Source of the DNA: Alphaproteobacteria bacterium
GTDB lineage: Bacteria > Pseudomonadota > Alphaproteobacteria > UBA6615
Assembly: GCA_021774445.1 (NCBI GenBank)
Contig: JAJFJA010000047.1
Coordinates: forward strand, 62,001 to 126,000
DNA: 64,000 nt
Direction: 5' to 3'
Numbering within the stretch: position 1 is the stretch's first letter; each line of letters starts with the position of its first letter. A program made the translations under genes and the position numbers. Under the pieces are notes generated by a model. That model saw only the letters and a list, made by a program, of their open reading frames with translations. It was not told the DNA's origin and made no database searches. This document shows, one piece after another, positions 16,094 through 23,939 of the stretch.

Positions 16094-17701
16094 ATGACCG
16101 GTTTTCCGCCACCCCCGGACGATCTCGTCAAGGTCTACTCGGACAGCGGTTACTGGACCGATGAGGTTCTCGGCGACGTGCTCATGCGTTGGAGCGCCGA
16201 GCGCCCGCACGATCCGGCGCTGCTGATCGGCGGTGAGCGGATCACCTACCTTGAACTTGCGGACCGCGCGCGATCATGCGCCGCCGCCCTCGCGAATCTC
16301 GCTATTACCAAGGGCGACGTGGTCGCCGTCCAGTTGCCCAACACGCCGGAATATGTCGTCGCTTACCTGGCGATTTGCCTGAATGGCGCCGTCATGCAGA
16401 CCATCCACATGCCGTACCGCGCCTCGGAACTCGAATTTCTGCTCGGCCACGCACGGGCGAAGGCTTTCGTCTGCCTGAGCAAATCTGGCGAGTTTTCGCC
16501 GGCCGGCACGGCGCTGTCGTTGTCACTCCCTGCCCTGGAGCATGTCATTGCCCTCGGCGAGCCGATCTCGGGAACCGTCGACTTTGGCGATCTGACCGAG
16601 GGCGCCACGCCCGCGCCACCGCTGCCCCGTTCCGGCAGCGATCCGTTCTTGCTGCTGTACACCTCGGGCACCACCGCAGACCCCAAGGGTGTGCCCCACT
16701 GTTACCGGAACTTCCTGTGCAACTCGAGACTGAGCGCCCACGAACTCGAAATCGCCTCGGGCGACGTGCTGCTGTCCTTGGCACCCATGACCCATCTCTA
16801 CGGCCTTTTCGTGTTCCATATCGCGTTGATGTCGGGGGCGGCGGTCTCTCTGTTGCCGGCTTTCGCGCCGCCCGATTTTGCCAAAACGATCGCCGACCAT
16901 CGCGTCACCAAGATATTCGCCGCCCCCGCCCATCTCGCCGCGACCCTCAAGTCCGGTCTGTTGGATACCCACGATTTTTCGTCCGTCCGATTTATCTGTC
17001 TGTCGGGCAGCACCGTGCCCCCGGCGCTGGCCCAACAGGTCGAGGAAAAACTGCCGCACGGACGCACCATCCAGCTTTGGGGGATGAGTGAGTTGCAGGC
17101 CGGGACCTTTAGCCGGCCCGGCGACGCTCGGTCGGTCCGCCACCACACCGCCGGATCAGCCAGCCCCGGAACCGAGCTGCGGGTGGTCGATGAGTCCGGC
17201 AATGAGCTGCCCGCCGGAACTGAGGGCCGGCTCCGGGTCCGTGGTCCGTCCATCTTTGCCGGTTACCTGCACAACGATGCGGCGACGGCGGCGGCTTTCA
17301 ACGACGAAGGCTGGTTCGAGACCGGCGACACGGCGAAACTCTCCGGCTCTGGCAGCTTGACCATCACCGGACGGGTCAAGGAAATCATCAATCGCGGCGG
17401 CATCAAATTCAGCCCCGTTGATATCGAGTTGATCATCGATGCCATGCCCCAAGTGGAACGCAGCGCCATCATACCCTACCCGGACGAGGTGCTTGGCGAG
17501 CGGGCCTGCGTCTGCGTCGTGCCGGCCGCCGGCGCCGAGGTCTCGTTGGCCGATATCCTCGCCACCCTCGAAGCAGCGGCGGTCGCCAAATTCAAATGGC
17601 CCGAGCGTTTGCAGGTCATCGACGCCATGCCGCTGACACCCACCCAAAAGATCATGCGCGGGCGACTGGCGGACCGCCTTGAGGGAGTCGCCGTTTCATG
17701 A
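16094..17701 (+). CDS. Acyl/aryl-CoA ligase (AMP-dependent synthetase)
   Basis: A 535-residue ANL-superfamily enzyme with the P-loop LLLYTSGTTADPKGVPH near residues 187-203, the A5-type motif LWGMSELQ, and the C-terminal signature GWFETGDTAKL followed by ITGRVKEIINRGG. The final catalytic lysine is in TPTQKIMRG. It activates a carboxylic acid to an acyl-adenylate and then to the CoA thioester. The regulator and gene pairing suggest an aromatic or alicyclic acid. Its stop overlaps the next start as ATGA, so the next protein probably acts on the CoA ester or on the same substrate. Confidence 0.92.
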   Translation: MTGFPPPPDDLVKVYSDSGYWTDEVLGDVLMRWSAERPHDPALLIGGERITYLELADRARSCAAALANLAITKGDVVAVQLPNTPEYVVAYLAICLNGAVMQTIHMPYRASELEFLLGHARAKAFVCLSKSGEFSPAGTALSLSLPALEHVIALGEPISGTVDFGDLTEGATPAPPLPRSGSDPFLLLYTSGTTADPKGVPHCYRNFLCNSRLSAHELEIASGDVLLSLAPMTHLYGLFVFHIALMSGAAVSLLPAFAPPDFAKTIADHRVTKIFAAPAHLAATLKSGLLDTHDFSSVRFICLSGSTVPPALAQQVEEKLPHGRTIQLWGMSELQAGTFSRPGDARSVRHHTAGSASPGTELRVVDESGNELPAGTEGRLRVRGPSIFAGYLHNDAATAAAFNDEGWFETGDTAKLSGSGSLTITGRVKEIINRGGIKFSPVDIELIIDAMPQVERSAIIPYPDEVLGERACVCVVPAAGAEVSLADILATLEAAAVAKFKWPERLQVIDAMPLTPTQKIMRGRLADRLEGVAVS

Positions 17702-18717
17702 AGAAATCCGGCACGGCCAAGTGCGATCCGCAACACCCGGACGGATATGTCCATCGTACCAGCGAGACCTTTCGGGAGATTCTGCCGGCTGCAATTTCCG
17801 GCAAGGAATTTTGCCGTTATGGCGATCCGCAGGAGAGCCGGCCCAAACCGTTCTTTTGGCACCCCGCCGACGAACAGCCCTTCGGCGACCTGCAGCAAGC
17901 CGTGATCAATCACCAACGCCAATGTCCCGAGATCGCGGCGACCTATTCCAGGCATGCCGATCGCGGTCCGCGGCCGATTGAGAAGGCGCCCGAACCGCAG
18001 CGGAACACACCGAGCGAGTGGTCCGCGTTGGTCAAGGAATTCGCCCTGTCCAACCAGGCCGATCTCGTCGGTATCACGCCGACGCGGCTCGAGTATGTCT
18101 ATGAAGGTTATGAGATTCCCTATCCCAATCTGATCATGATCGGCGTGGCCATGGATCACGCCACGCTCGCAACGGCGCCGAGCACCATCGACGACACCCG
18201 CTCCGCCGTCGAGGTCGCGCAGAAATACAACAAGGCGGCGCGCGCCGTGCGCTACCTGTCGAACTACATCCTCGCCGCTGGCTACCACGCCAAGACCTTC
18301 CCCGGCCCCATGGCCACCGCCCTCAACATGATCCCCGCCGCCATCCAGGCCGGCTTAGGCGAACTCGGCAAGCATGGTTCGATGATCAACCGCCAGTTCG
18401 GCTCGTCGTTCCGACTGTCGGCGATCGCCACCGACATGCCCCTCGACCCGGACCAGCCGGATATTTTCGGCGCCGATGATTTCTGCATGAATTGTCAGGT
18501 CTGCACCAAGGCCTGCCCGCCGAACGCCATCTTCCCCGAAAAGCAGACGGTGCGCGGCACCAAGAAATGGTACGTGGATTTCGACCAGTGCATCCCCTAT
18601 TTCGGCGAGACCTTCGCCTGCGGCATCTGTATCGCCGAATGCCCCTGGAGCCGCCCCGGTGTCGCACCCCGCCTCATCGATAAACTGGCCCGCCGCAAGT
18701 CCCGTCTGGAGAGCTGA
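17698..18717 (+). CDS. Reductive dehalogenase-like corrinoid/Fe-S protein, cytoplasmic type
   Basis: A 339-residue protein carrying the cobalamin-binding and iron-sulphur core of the RdhA family: NLIMIGVAMDHATLATAPS, AAIQAGLGELGKHGSMI, and RLSAIATDMPLDPDQPD. Two [4Fe-4S] sites follow: C263-x2-C266-x2-C269-x3-C273-P, and C298 with C308-x2-C311-x3-C315-P. There is no Tat signal, so unlike respiratory enzymes it should be cytoplasmic. The fused reductase domain of known aerobic types is absent, so a separate electron donor is needed. Coupling to a CoA ligase suggests dehalogenation, or another reductive elimination, on an aryl acid or aryl-CoA. QueG is a distant relative but lacks this arrangement. 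Confidence 0.82.
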   Translation: MKKSGTAKCDPQHPDGYVHRTSETFREILPAAISGKEFCRYGDPQESRPKPFFWHPADEQPFGDLQQAVINHQRQCPEIAATYSRHADRGPRPIEKAPEPQRNTPSEWSALVKEFALSNQADLVGITPTRLEYVYEGYEIPYPNLIMIGVAMDHATLATAPSTIDDTRSAVEVAQKYNKAARAVRYLSNYILAAGYHAKTFPGPMATALNMIPAAIQAGLGELGKHGSMINRQFGSSFRLSAIATDMPLDPDQPDIFGADDFCMNCQVCTKACPPNAIFPEKQTVRGTKKWYVDFDQCIPYFGETFACGICIAECPWSRPGVAPRLIDKLARRKSRLES

Positions 18718-18747
18718 GCGGAGCAGCACGTTGCGTTGGACTGAATA

Positions 18748-19230
18748 GTGCAGGTTCGAGAAGAACAACCAAGCGACCTGCCCGCCATTCATGCCGTCAA
18801 CGAAGACGCATTCGGTCGGCGCCAGGAGGCCAAGCTGGTCGACGACTTGCGAAGCGCCGGCGACCTTGCGATCTCGCTAGTCGCTGAGCAAGCGGACCAG
18901 ATTATCGCGCATATCGCGCTATCGCGATTGAAATCGCCGACCGGGGCGCTCGCACTTGCGCCTCTTGCTGTGTCGACGGCGCGCCGGCGCCTCGGCATTG
19001 GCGCCCTCCTGGTAAGCCAATCGCTCCGGCGGGCAAGGCAGCGCGGCTGGGAAAGCGTGTTCGTTCTTGGTGACCCCGGTTACTATAGCCGCTTTGGTTT
19101 CTCGGCCAAGGCGGCGGCAAGGTTCCCGTGCCGTTACGCCGGTCCCTACTTCATGGCGTTGTTCCTATCTGATACCCCAACGACGTCGGAACGGGTCATC
19201 TATCCCGCTCCGTTCGATGACCTGAACTGA
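18748..19230 (+). CDS. GNAT-family N-acetyltransferase
   Basis: A 160-residue acetyltransferase of the YhbS-like group. The acetyl-CoA-binding region is LAVSTARRRLGIGALLVSQS (a Q/RxxGxG/A-type loop), and the C-terminal part has VFVLGDPGYYSRFGF, a common YhbS-type motif. The start is a GTG at 18748, 30 bp after the dehalogenase-like gene. It transfers acetyl groups to an unknown amine or protein. It may simply be a neighbour of the preceding operon. Confidence 0.85.
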   Translation: MQVREEQPSDLPAIHAVNEDAFGRRQEAKLVDDLRSAGDLAISLVAEQADQIIAHIALSRLKSPTGALALAPLAVSTARRRLGIGALLVSQSLRRARQRGWESVFVLGDPGYYSRFGFSAKAAARFPCRYAGPYFMALFLSDTPTTSERVIYPAPFDDLN

Positions 19231-19408
19231 AGGACTTGCCGATCGTCACGCGATGACGGCGCCTGGGACGCGGCGGCCTCGGTTAGGCTTGGCCGCTTGA
19301 TAACAGGGTTCGTCCGCTATCGTGGCGTAACGAACAAGTCGTCGCGAGGGCGAGCGCAATGACGATATTCCTCCGCACGGGCTCGCCGAGAAACCGTCTC
19401 GGCCTGGA

Positions 19409-20851
19409 CTACAGAACCGTCTCCGGTCCCATCAGCAGTGTCGGCAGGAAGGTCGAGATCCACGGCACATAGGTGATCAGGATCAAGAACAGCAGCAGGA
19501 TCAGCAGCCATGGAAATGCCGCACGCACGACCGCCAGCAGGCTCATGCCGGTGATGCCCGACGTGACAAACAGGTTCAGCCCGACCGGTGGCGTGATCAT
19601 GCCGATCTCCATATTCACAACCATGATGATGCCGAGATGGATCGGATCGATCCCGAGCTCCGTCGCGATCGGGAACAGGATCGGTGCCATGATGAGCAGA
19701 ATCGCCGACGGCTCCATGAAATTGCCGGCCAGCAGCAACAGCAGATTGACCACGATCAGGAAGGCCCAAGGCGATAGGCCCGCCCCCAGGATCACCTCGG
19801 TGATGGCCTGCGGAATACGTTCGGTGGTCAGCACATGGGCAAACAGGAAGGCGTTGGCGATGATGAACATCAACATGATGGTCACCTTTGCGCCCTCGAC
19901 CAAGGTGCGTTGGACGTCGCGGTTCACCAAGGCCCGCGGCAGGGTGATTGCGGCAATCCCGGTGTTGACTGCCAGCTCCGCCGGCTTTGTTACCAACCAG
20001 CCGAGGGAAGGAGCGACCATCGACCCGTCGCCGCCCATTGAAATACGAAAGGGCTCACGATTTTTTAGCGGGCCGATGTCGCGGTAGACGAAAACCGAAA
20101 TCAAAAAGGCGTAGACCGCCGCCACCGCCGCCGCCTCGGTCGGCGTGAAAATGCCGCCATAGATGCCGCCCATGATGATGACGATTAACAGCAGGCCCCA
20201 AATCGCCTCACGGCCGGACTCCAGTATCTCGTGCAAATCGGCCCGCGGCTGTTTTGGCAGGCCTTTGATCCGTGCCGCGATATAGATCGCCACCATCAAC
20301 ATGCTGCCGGCGAGCAGGCCCGGTATCACCCCGGCCAGGAACATCCGCCCGACCGACACATCGGTCGCCGCGGCATAGACGACCATGACGATCGACGGCG
20401 GAATCAGAATCCCAAGTGTCCCCGAGTTGGCGATGACGCCGGCGGCGAACTCCTTCGAATAGCCGGCCTTGACCATGCCGGCGATGACGATCGAGCCAAT
20501 CGCCACGACGGTCGCCGGCGACGAGCCGGAAACCGCGGCGAACAACATGCAGGCCAGGACCGACGCCATGGCCAGGCCGCCGCGCAGATGCCCGACGGCC
20601 GCGATGGCGAAGCGGATCAGCCGCCGCGCTACCCCGCCGGTAGTCATGAACGCCGAAGCGAGGATAAAGAATGGAATCGCCATCAGCGTGAAATGCTGCA
20701 TCGTCTCGAACAGCTTGAGCGCGATCGAGGCCAGCGAATCGTCGGAGAAGAACAGAATCGTCAACACGCTGGACAGGCCCAGCGCGAAGGCGATCGGCGA
20801 CCCGATCAACAGCAAACCAAATAGCGAGACGAACAGAAAGGCGACCGTCAT
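19409..20851 (-). CDS. dctM: TRAP transporter large permease DctM
   Basis: A 480-residue membrane protein of the DctM family (about 12 hydrophobic segments), with SPATVVAIGSIVIAGMVKAGY and SGTLGILIPPSIVMVVYAAA in the first half and the second repeat MEIGMITPPVGLNLFVTSGI near the end. It is longer than the usual 425-440 residues because of an extra segment of about 50 residues in the middle (around NREPFRISMGG and WLVTKPAELAVNTG). It forms the sodium-coupled channel of the importer. It is the last gene of the dctPQM operon and overlaps dctQ by ATGA. Confidence 0.93.
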   Translation of the reverse strand: MTVAFLFVSLFGLLLIGSPIAFALGLSSVLTILFFSDDSLASIALKLFETMQHFTLMAIPFFILASAFMTTGGVARRLIRFAIAAVGHLRGGLAMASVLACMLFAAVSGSSPATVVAIGSIVIAGMVKAGYSKEFAAGVIANSGTLGILIPPSIVMVVYAAATDVSVGRMFLAGVIPGLLAGSMLMVAIYIAARIKGLPKQPRADLHEILESGREAIWGLLLIVIIMGGIYGGIFTPTEAAAVAAVYAFLISVFVYRDIGPLKNREPFRISMGGDGSMVAPSLGWLVTKPAELAVNTGIAAITLPRALVNRDVQRTLVEGAKVTIMLMFIIANAFLFAHVLTTERIPQAITEVILGAGLSPWAFLIVVNLLLLLAGNFMEPSAILLIMAPILFPIATELGIDPIHLGIIMVVNMEIGMITPPVGLNLFVTSGITGMSLLAVVRAAFPWLLILLLFLILITYVPWISTFLPTLLMGPETVL

Positions 20852-21414
20852 GGCCGGCCCTCCTGGTCCGTGGTCTTGTCCCCTAGTTGATCGGCGAATT
20901 GATCGATGGCGGCCTGGCCCTCGTCACCCAGCAAAATGCCATCCTGGCGCCCGGTGACGATCTGCCAGCCGACCTGCAGTAACCGCAGGATGATGAGTGC
21001 GACACCGATCGGCAGCACGCTCAGCGGGATCCACCGCGGCACCGGCAGGTCGACGGCATCGATGCCGATTTGATACATCCGGGAAACGTAGTTCCAGGAA
21101 CCGACCATCAGGATCACGCCATAGACCAGGCAGGCACAGACAACGGCCAGACCCATCACCCGCTGGGTGCGCCGCCCAAACAATTTCGCGAACGCGTCCA
21201 CGCCGATATGGGCATGCACGCGGATGCCATAGGAAACGCCCAGCAGCACCAGCCAGGCGAACAGGAAGGTCGTCAGTTCCAGCGCCCAAACCGCGCCGGA
21301 GTTGAACACGTAGCGCGCCACCACCTGTGAGAAGGTGACCAACACCATGCCGGCGAGGAGGAGAGCGATAATGCTCTCCTCCAGCCGTCCATAGAGTTCG
21401 GCAACGCGCTTCAT
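20848..21414 (-). CDS. dctQ: TRAP transporter small permease DctQ
   Basis: A 188-residue protein with four hydrophobic helices: SIIALLLAGMVLVTFSQVVA, a segment ending in LFAWLVLLGVSYGI, GLAVVCACLVYGVILMVGSW and LSVLPIGVALIILRLLQVG. The ARYVF and AHIGVD patterns are usual for DctQ. The C-terminal 40 residues are acidic and cytoplasmic. It partners DctM. Its start is 2 bp after the dctP stop and its stop overlaps the dctM start, as in typical dctPQM operons. Confidence 0.92.
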   Translation of the reverse strand: MKRVAELYGRLEESIIALLLAGMVLVTFSQVVARYVFNSGAVWALELTTFLFAWLVLLGVSYGIRVHAHIGVDAFAKLFGRRTQRVMGLAVVCACLVYGVILMVGSWNYVSRMYQIGIDAVDLPVPRWIPLSVLPIGVALIILRLLQVGWQIVTGRQDGILLGDEGQAAIDQFADQLGDKTTDQEGRP

Positions 21415-21416
21415 AT

Positions 21417-22412
21417 TCAGGTGCCGGCGTTAAAGCCCTGCGCCGCTTCGATCACATCGGTGCCGATGTCGTCGGCGAACTGATCCCAGACCGGTCTCAT
21501 CGCTTGGCGCCAGGCGTCCTTTTGCTCCGGCGTCAGCTGTCGCACTTCGCCGCCGGCCGCCAGAACCTTCTGTTTGTTGTCCTCGTTGATCGAGGCGGAG
21601 ATGGCGTTGCGCTCCGTCGTTACCTCCTGGAGGATGGCGCCCAGATCTGTGCGGATGTCGTCGGGAAGCCCATTCCACCAATCGTCGCTGACCACGACCA
21701 GGTAATCGATCAGGCCGTGGTTGGATTCGGTGATACCGTCCTGAACTTCGAAGAACTTCTTGGTGAAGATGTTGGACCAGGTGTTCTCTTGCCCGTCGAC
21801 AACACCCGTTTGCAGCGCGCCATACACTTCGGCGAACGCCATCTTCTGCGGGTTGGCGTCCAATTGCTTGAACTGCGCTTCCAGCACGTCGGAGGTCTGG
21901 ATGCGGAACTTCAGGCCCTTGGCGTCCTCCGGCGACAGCAGCGGCTGGTTGGCCGACAGCTGCTTCATACCATTGTGCCAGAAGGTCAAACCCATCAGGC
22001 CCCGGTCTTCCATCGAGCTGAGCAGCGCCTGACCATGTTCGCTGGCCTGGAAGGCATCGACCGCGTCGATGTCGTTGAACAGGAAGGGCAGATCGAAAAT
22101 CCGATACTTCTTGGTAAAGCGCTCGAACTTCGACAGAGAAGGTGCCGCCATTTGCACGTCGCCGAGCAACATGGCCTCCAGCACCTTGTCATCATTGTAG
22201 AGCTGCGAGTTCGGGAACACTTCCACGCGCACCCGGCCGGCCATCCGTTCGTTGACCCGCTCTGCGAACAACTTCGCCGCTTCGCCCTTGGGGTGCCCGG
22301 TTTCGGCCGTGACATGGCTGAATTTGACGACAATCTCCTCTGCCGAGGCACCGGTCGTGGCCCCCATCCCCAGCAACAGCACTGCCGCGGCAGCAAGTTT
22401 TACGCTTTTCAT
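21417..22412 (-). CDS. dctP: TRAP transporter solute-binding protein DctP
   Basis: A 331-residue periplasmic binding protein with signal peptide MKSVKLAAAAVLLLGMGATT, cleaved near ASA-E. The conserved core has VKFSHVTAETGHPKGEAAKL, GLKFRIQTSDVLEAQF with the carboxylate-binding arginine, and ALQTGVVDGQENTWSN. These features favour a C4-dicarboxylate or another organic acid. GGAGGTAGG precedes the ATG. A sigma-54-type promoter lies 58-72 bp upstream, consistent with DctB/DctD control. Confidence 0.93.
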   Translation of the reverse strand: MKSVKLAAAAVLLLGMGATTGASAEEIVVKFSHVTAETGHPKGEAAKLFAERVNERMAGRVRVEVFPNSQLYNDDKVLEAMLLGDVQMAAPSLSKFERFTKKYRIFDLPFLFNDIDAVDAFQASEHGQALLSSMEDRGLMGLTFWHNGMKQLSANQPLLSPEDAKGLKFRIQTSDVLEAQFKQLDANPQKMAFAEVYGALQTGVVDGQENTWSNIFTKKFFEVQDGITESNHGLIDYLVVVSDDWWNGLPDDIRTDLGAILQEVTTERNAISASINEDNKQKVLAAGGEVRQLTPEQKDAWRQAMRPVWDQFADDIGTDVIEAAQGFNAGT

Positions 22413-22469
22413 TTTTCCTACCTCCCAGATTGTGCAGCGCCCCGGAGACGCCAGTCCTTGTCATAAGAC

Positions 22470-22484
22470 GCAATTGGGATGCCA
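22470..22484 (-). promoter_or_regulatory. Sigma-54 (-24/-12) promoter of dctPQM
   Basis: On the minus strand the sequence reads TGGCATCCCAATTGC. TGGCA and TTGC have the exact spacing of the sigma-54 consensus (TGGCAYR-N4-TTGC); only the seventh position deviates. Transcription would start about 46 bp before the dctP ATG. The upstream neighbour is a sigma-54 activator gene (dctD), which strengthens the call. Confidence 0.72.
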
Positions 22485-22537
22485 GATTTACTTTTTCTTA
22501 TGAATCAACTACTTGCTACGACTCCATCTGGTCATCT

Positions 22538-22553
22538 GTCTGAATATTCGGAC
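22538..22553. promoter_or_regulatory. Probable DctD upstream activator site
   Basis: GTCTGAATATTCGGAC is a 16-bp inverted repeat with one mismatched pair and a perfect GAATATTC core. Its centre lies about 85 bp upstream of the predicted sigma-54 start, normal for an NtrC-type enhancer. It sits between the dctD stop (22587) and the dctP promoter. Only one good copy is visible. Confidence 0.5.
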
Positions 22554-22586
22554 CATCGCCGAGCCCTTGTCTGGAATCTCGCACAT

Positions 22587-23939
22587 CTAGACGAGGTTGT
22601 CGCGGCGCATGCCATGCTTCTGCAGTTTATCGTACAGCGTCTTGCGCGGGATGTGCAGGATCTCCGCGGCATTGCGCACGCTGCCCATGGTTTGCTGCAG
22701 GGCCTGCGCGATCACGCTCTTCTCGAAAGCGGCCATCTGCTCCGGCAAGGAGGTCGCGGTTTCGCCTTCATGGCTCAGCCAGCCGGAGATATTGCTGATA
22801 TCGCCTTCACCAAACAGCACGCAGCGTTCCGCCAAGTTGCGCAGTTCGCGCACATTGCCCGGCCAGTCATGCCCCATCAGCCCCGCCAGTTGGTCATGTG
22901 TCGTTTGCGGTGGTGAACGTTCGTAGCGCGCCGCCGCGGCCAGCAGAAAGTGCTGAAACAGCAACGGCACATCTTCTCGCCGCTCACGCAACGGCGGCAG
23001 CTCGACCGTTGCCACGGCCAAGCGGTAATAGAGGTCTTCGCGAAAGTTGCCGGCACTGGCGGCCTCCCGCAAATCGATCTTGGTAGCGGCGACGATCCGC
23101 AGATCCAGGGCGATGGGCTCATTGGAGCCCAGCCGCTCCACCACGCGTTCTTGCAGCACGCGCAGGATCTTAGCCTGCATCGCCATCGGCATGCTGTCGA
23201 TCTCGTCCAGGAAAAGTGTTCCGCCGCCGGAGTGCTCGAACTTGCCGACCCGTTTGGCCTGCGCCCCTGTAAAGGCGCCGGCCTCATGCCCGAACAACTC
23301 GCTCTCGATCAAGTCGGGTGGCAGGGCGCTGCAGTTAATGGCGACGAAATAGCCGTCCTTTCGGCGACTATGTTGATGAATGGTCCGGGCCGCGACTTCC
23401 TTCCCCACGCCGGTTTCCCCGACGATCAGGCAGTCGGCGTCGGTCTCGGCGATTGTTAGGAGGCGGCGCTGGACATGGCGCATCACCTCGGTACGCCCGA
23501 CGATCCGCGGCCCAATGCCCTCTTGCGCGCGCAGCGCCCGCCGCAATTCTCGGTTCTCTAGGGTTAGGGCCCGTTTCTCCAGCGCCCGGGCGACGACTTC
23601 AACCAGTTGATCGGCCGGGAAAGGTTTTTCGATGAAGTCGTAGGCCCCCTTGCGCATCGCATCGACCGCCATGGCGATGTCGCCATGGGCGGTCACCAGG
23701 ACGACCGGTAGGTCCGGATCGATCGCCTGGGCCCGCGCCATCAGCTCGAGGCCGTCGACTCCGGGCATGCGAATATCGGTAACCAATATACCGGGCCAAT
23801 CTATGGAAAGTCGCTCCAACGCCGGCGCCGCTTGGCTAAATGCCTCGGCCTTGTAGCCAGCCAACTCCAGTGCCTGCTCGCCGGCGGCACGGACATGGGG
23901 CTCGTCATCGACAAGGATTACAAGGTCACATGACGTCAT
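22587..23939 (-). CDS. dctD: C4-dicarboxylate response regulator DctD (sigma-54 activator)
   Basis: A 450-residue NtrC-type activator. Residues 5-120 are the receiver with phospho-acceptor D55 (VTDIRMPG) and acidic pocket D11/D12. The AAA+ domain has GETGVGKE, the sigma-54-contact loop GAFTGA and Walker B-like GGTLFLDEID. The C-terminal Fis-type helix-turn-helix includes RNAAEILHIPRKTLYDKLQK. The frame is open to 24011, but the ATG at 23939 overlaps the dctB stop as ATGA and begins the receiver. It should activate the sigma-54 promoter of dctP immediately downstream. Confidence 0.93.
   Translation of the reverse strand: MTSCDLVILVDDEPHVRAAGEQALELAGYKAEAFSQAAPALERLSIDWPGILVTDIRMPGVDGLELMARAQAIDPDLPVVLVTAHGDIAMAVDAMRKGAYDFIEKPFPADQLVEVVARALEKRALTLENRELRRALRAQEGIGPRIVGRTEVMRHVQRRLLTIAETDADCLIVGETGVGKEVAARTIHQHSRRKDGYFVAINCSALPPDLIESELFGHEAGAFTGAQAKRVGKFEHSGGGTLFLDEIDSMPMAMQAKILRVLQERVVERLGSNEPIALDLRIVAATKIDLREAASAGNFREDLYYRLAVATVELPPLRERREDVPLLFQHFLLAAAARYERSPPQTTHDQLAGLMGHDWPGNVRELRNLAERCVLFGEGDISNISGWLSHEGETATSLPEQMAAFEKSVIAQALQQTMGSVRNAAEILHIPRKTLYDKLQKHGMRRDNLV

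Noticed and set aside
17698..18717. Epoxyqueuosine reductase (QueG)
   Set aside because: QueG shares the distant fold and Fe-S motifs, but the AGLGELGKHG...RLSAIATDMPL text, the upstream segment and the CoA-ligase operon fit the reductive dehalogenase family better.
21504..22466. 320-codon plus-strand frame opposite dctP
   Set aside because: Shadow caused by high GC; the minus strand encodes a clear DctP with signal peptide and ribosome site.
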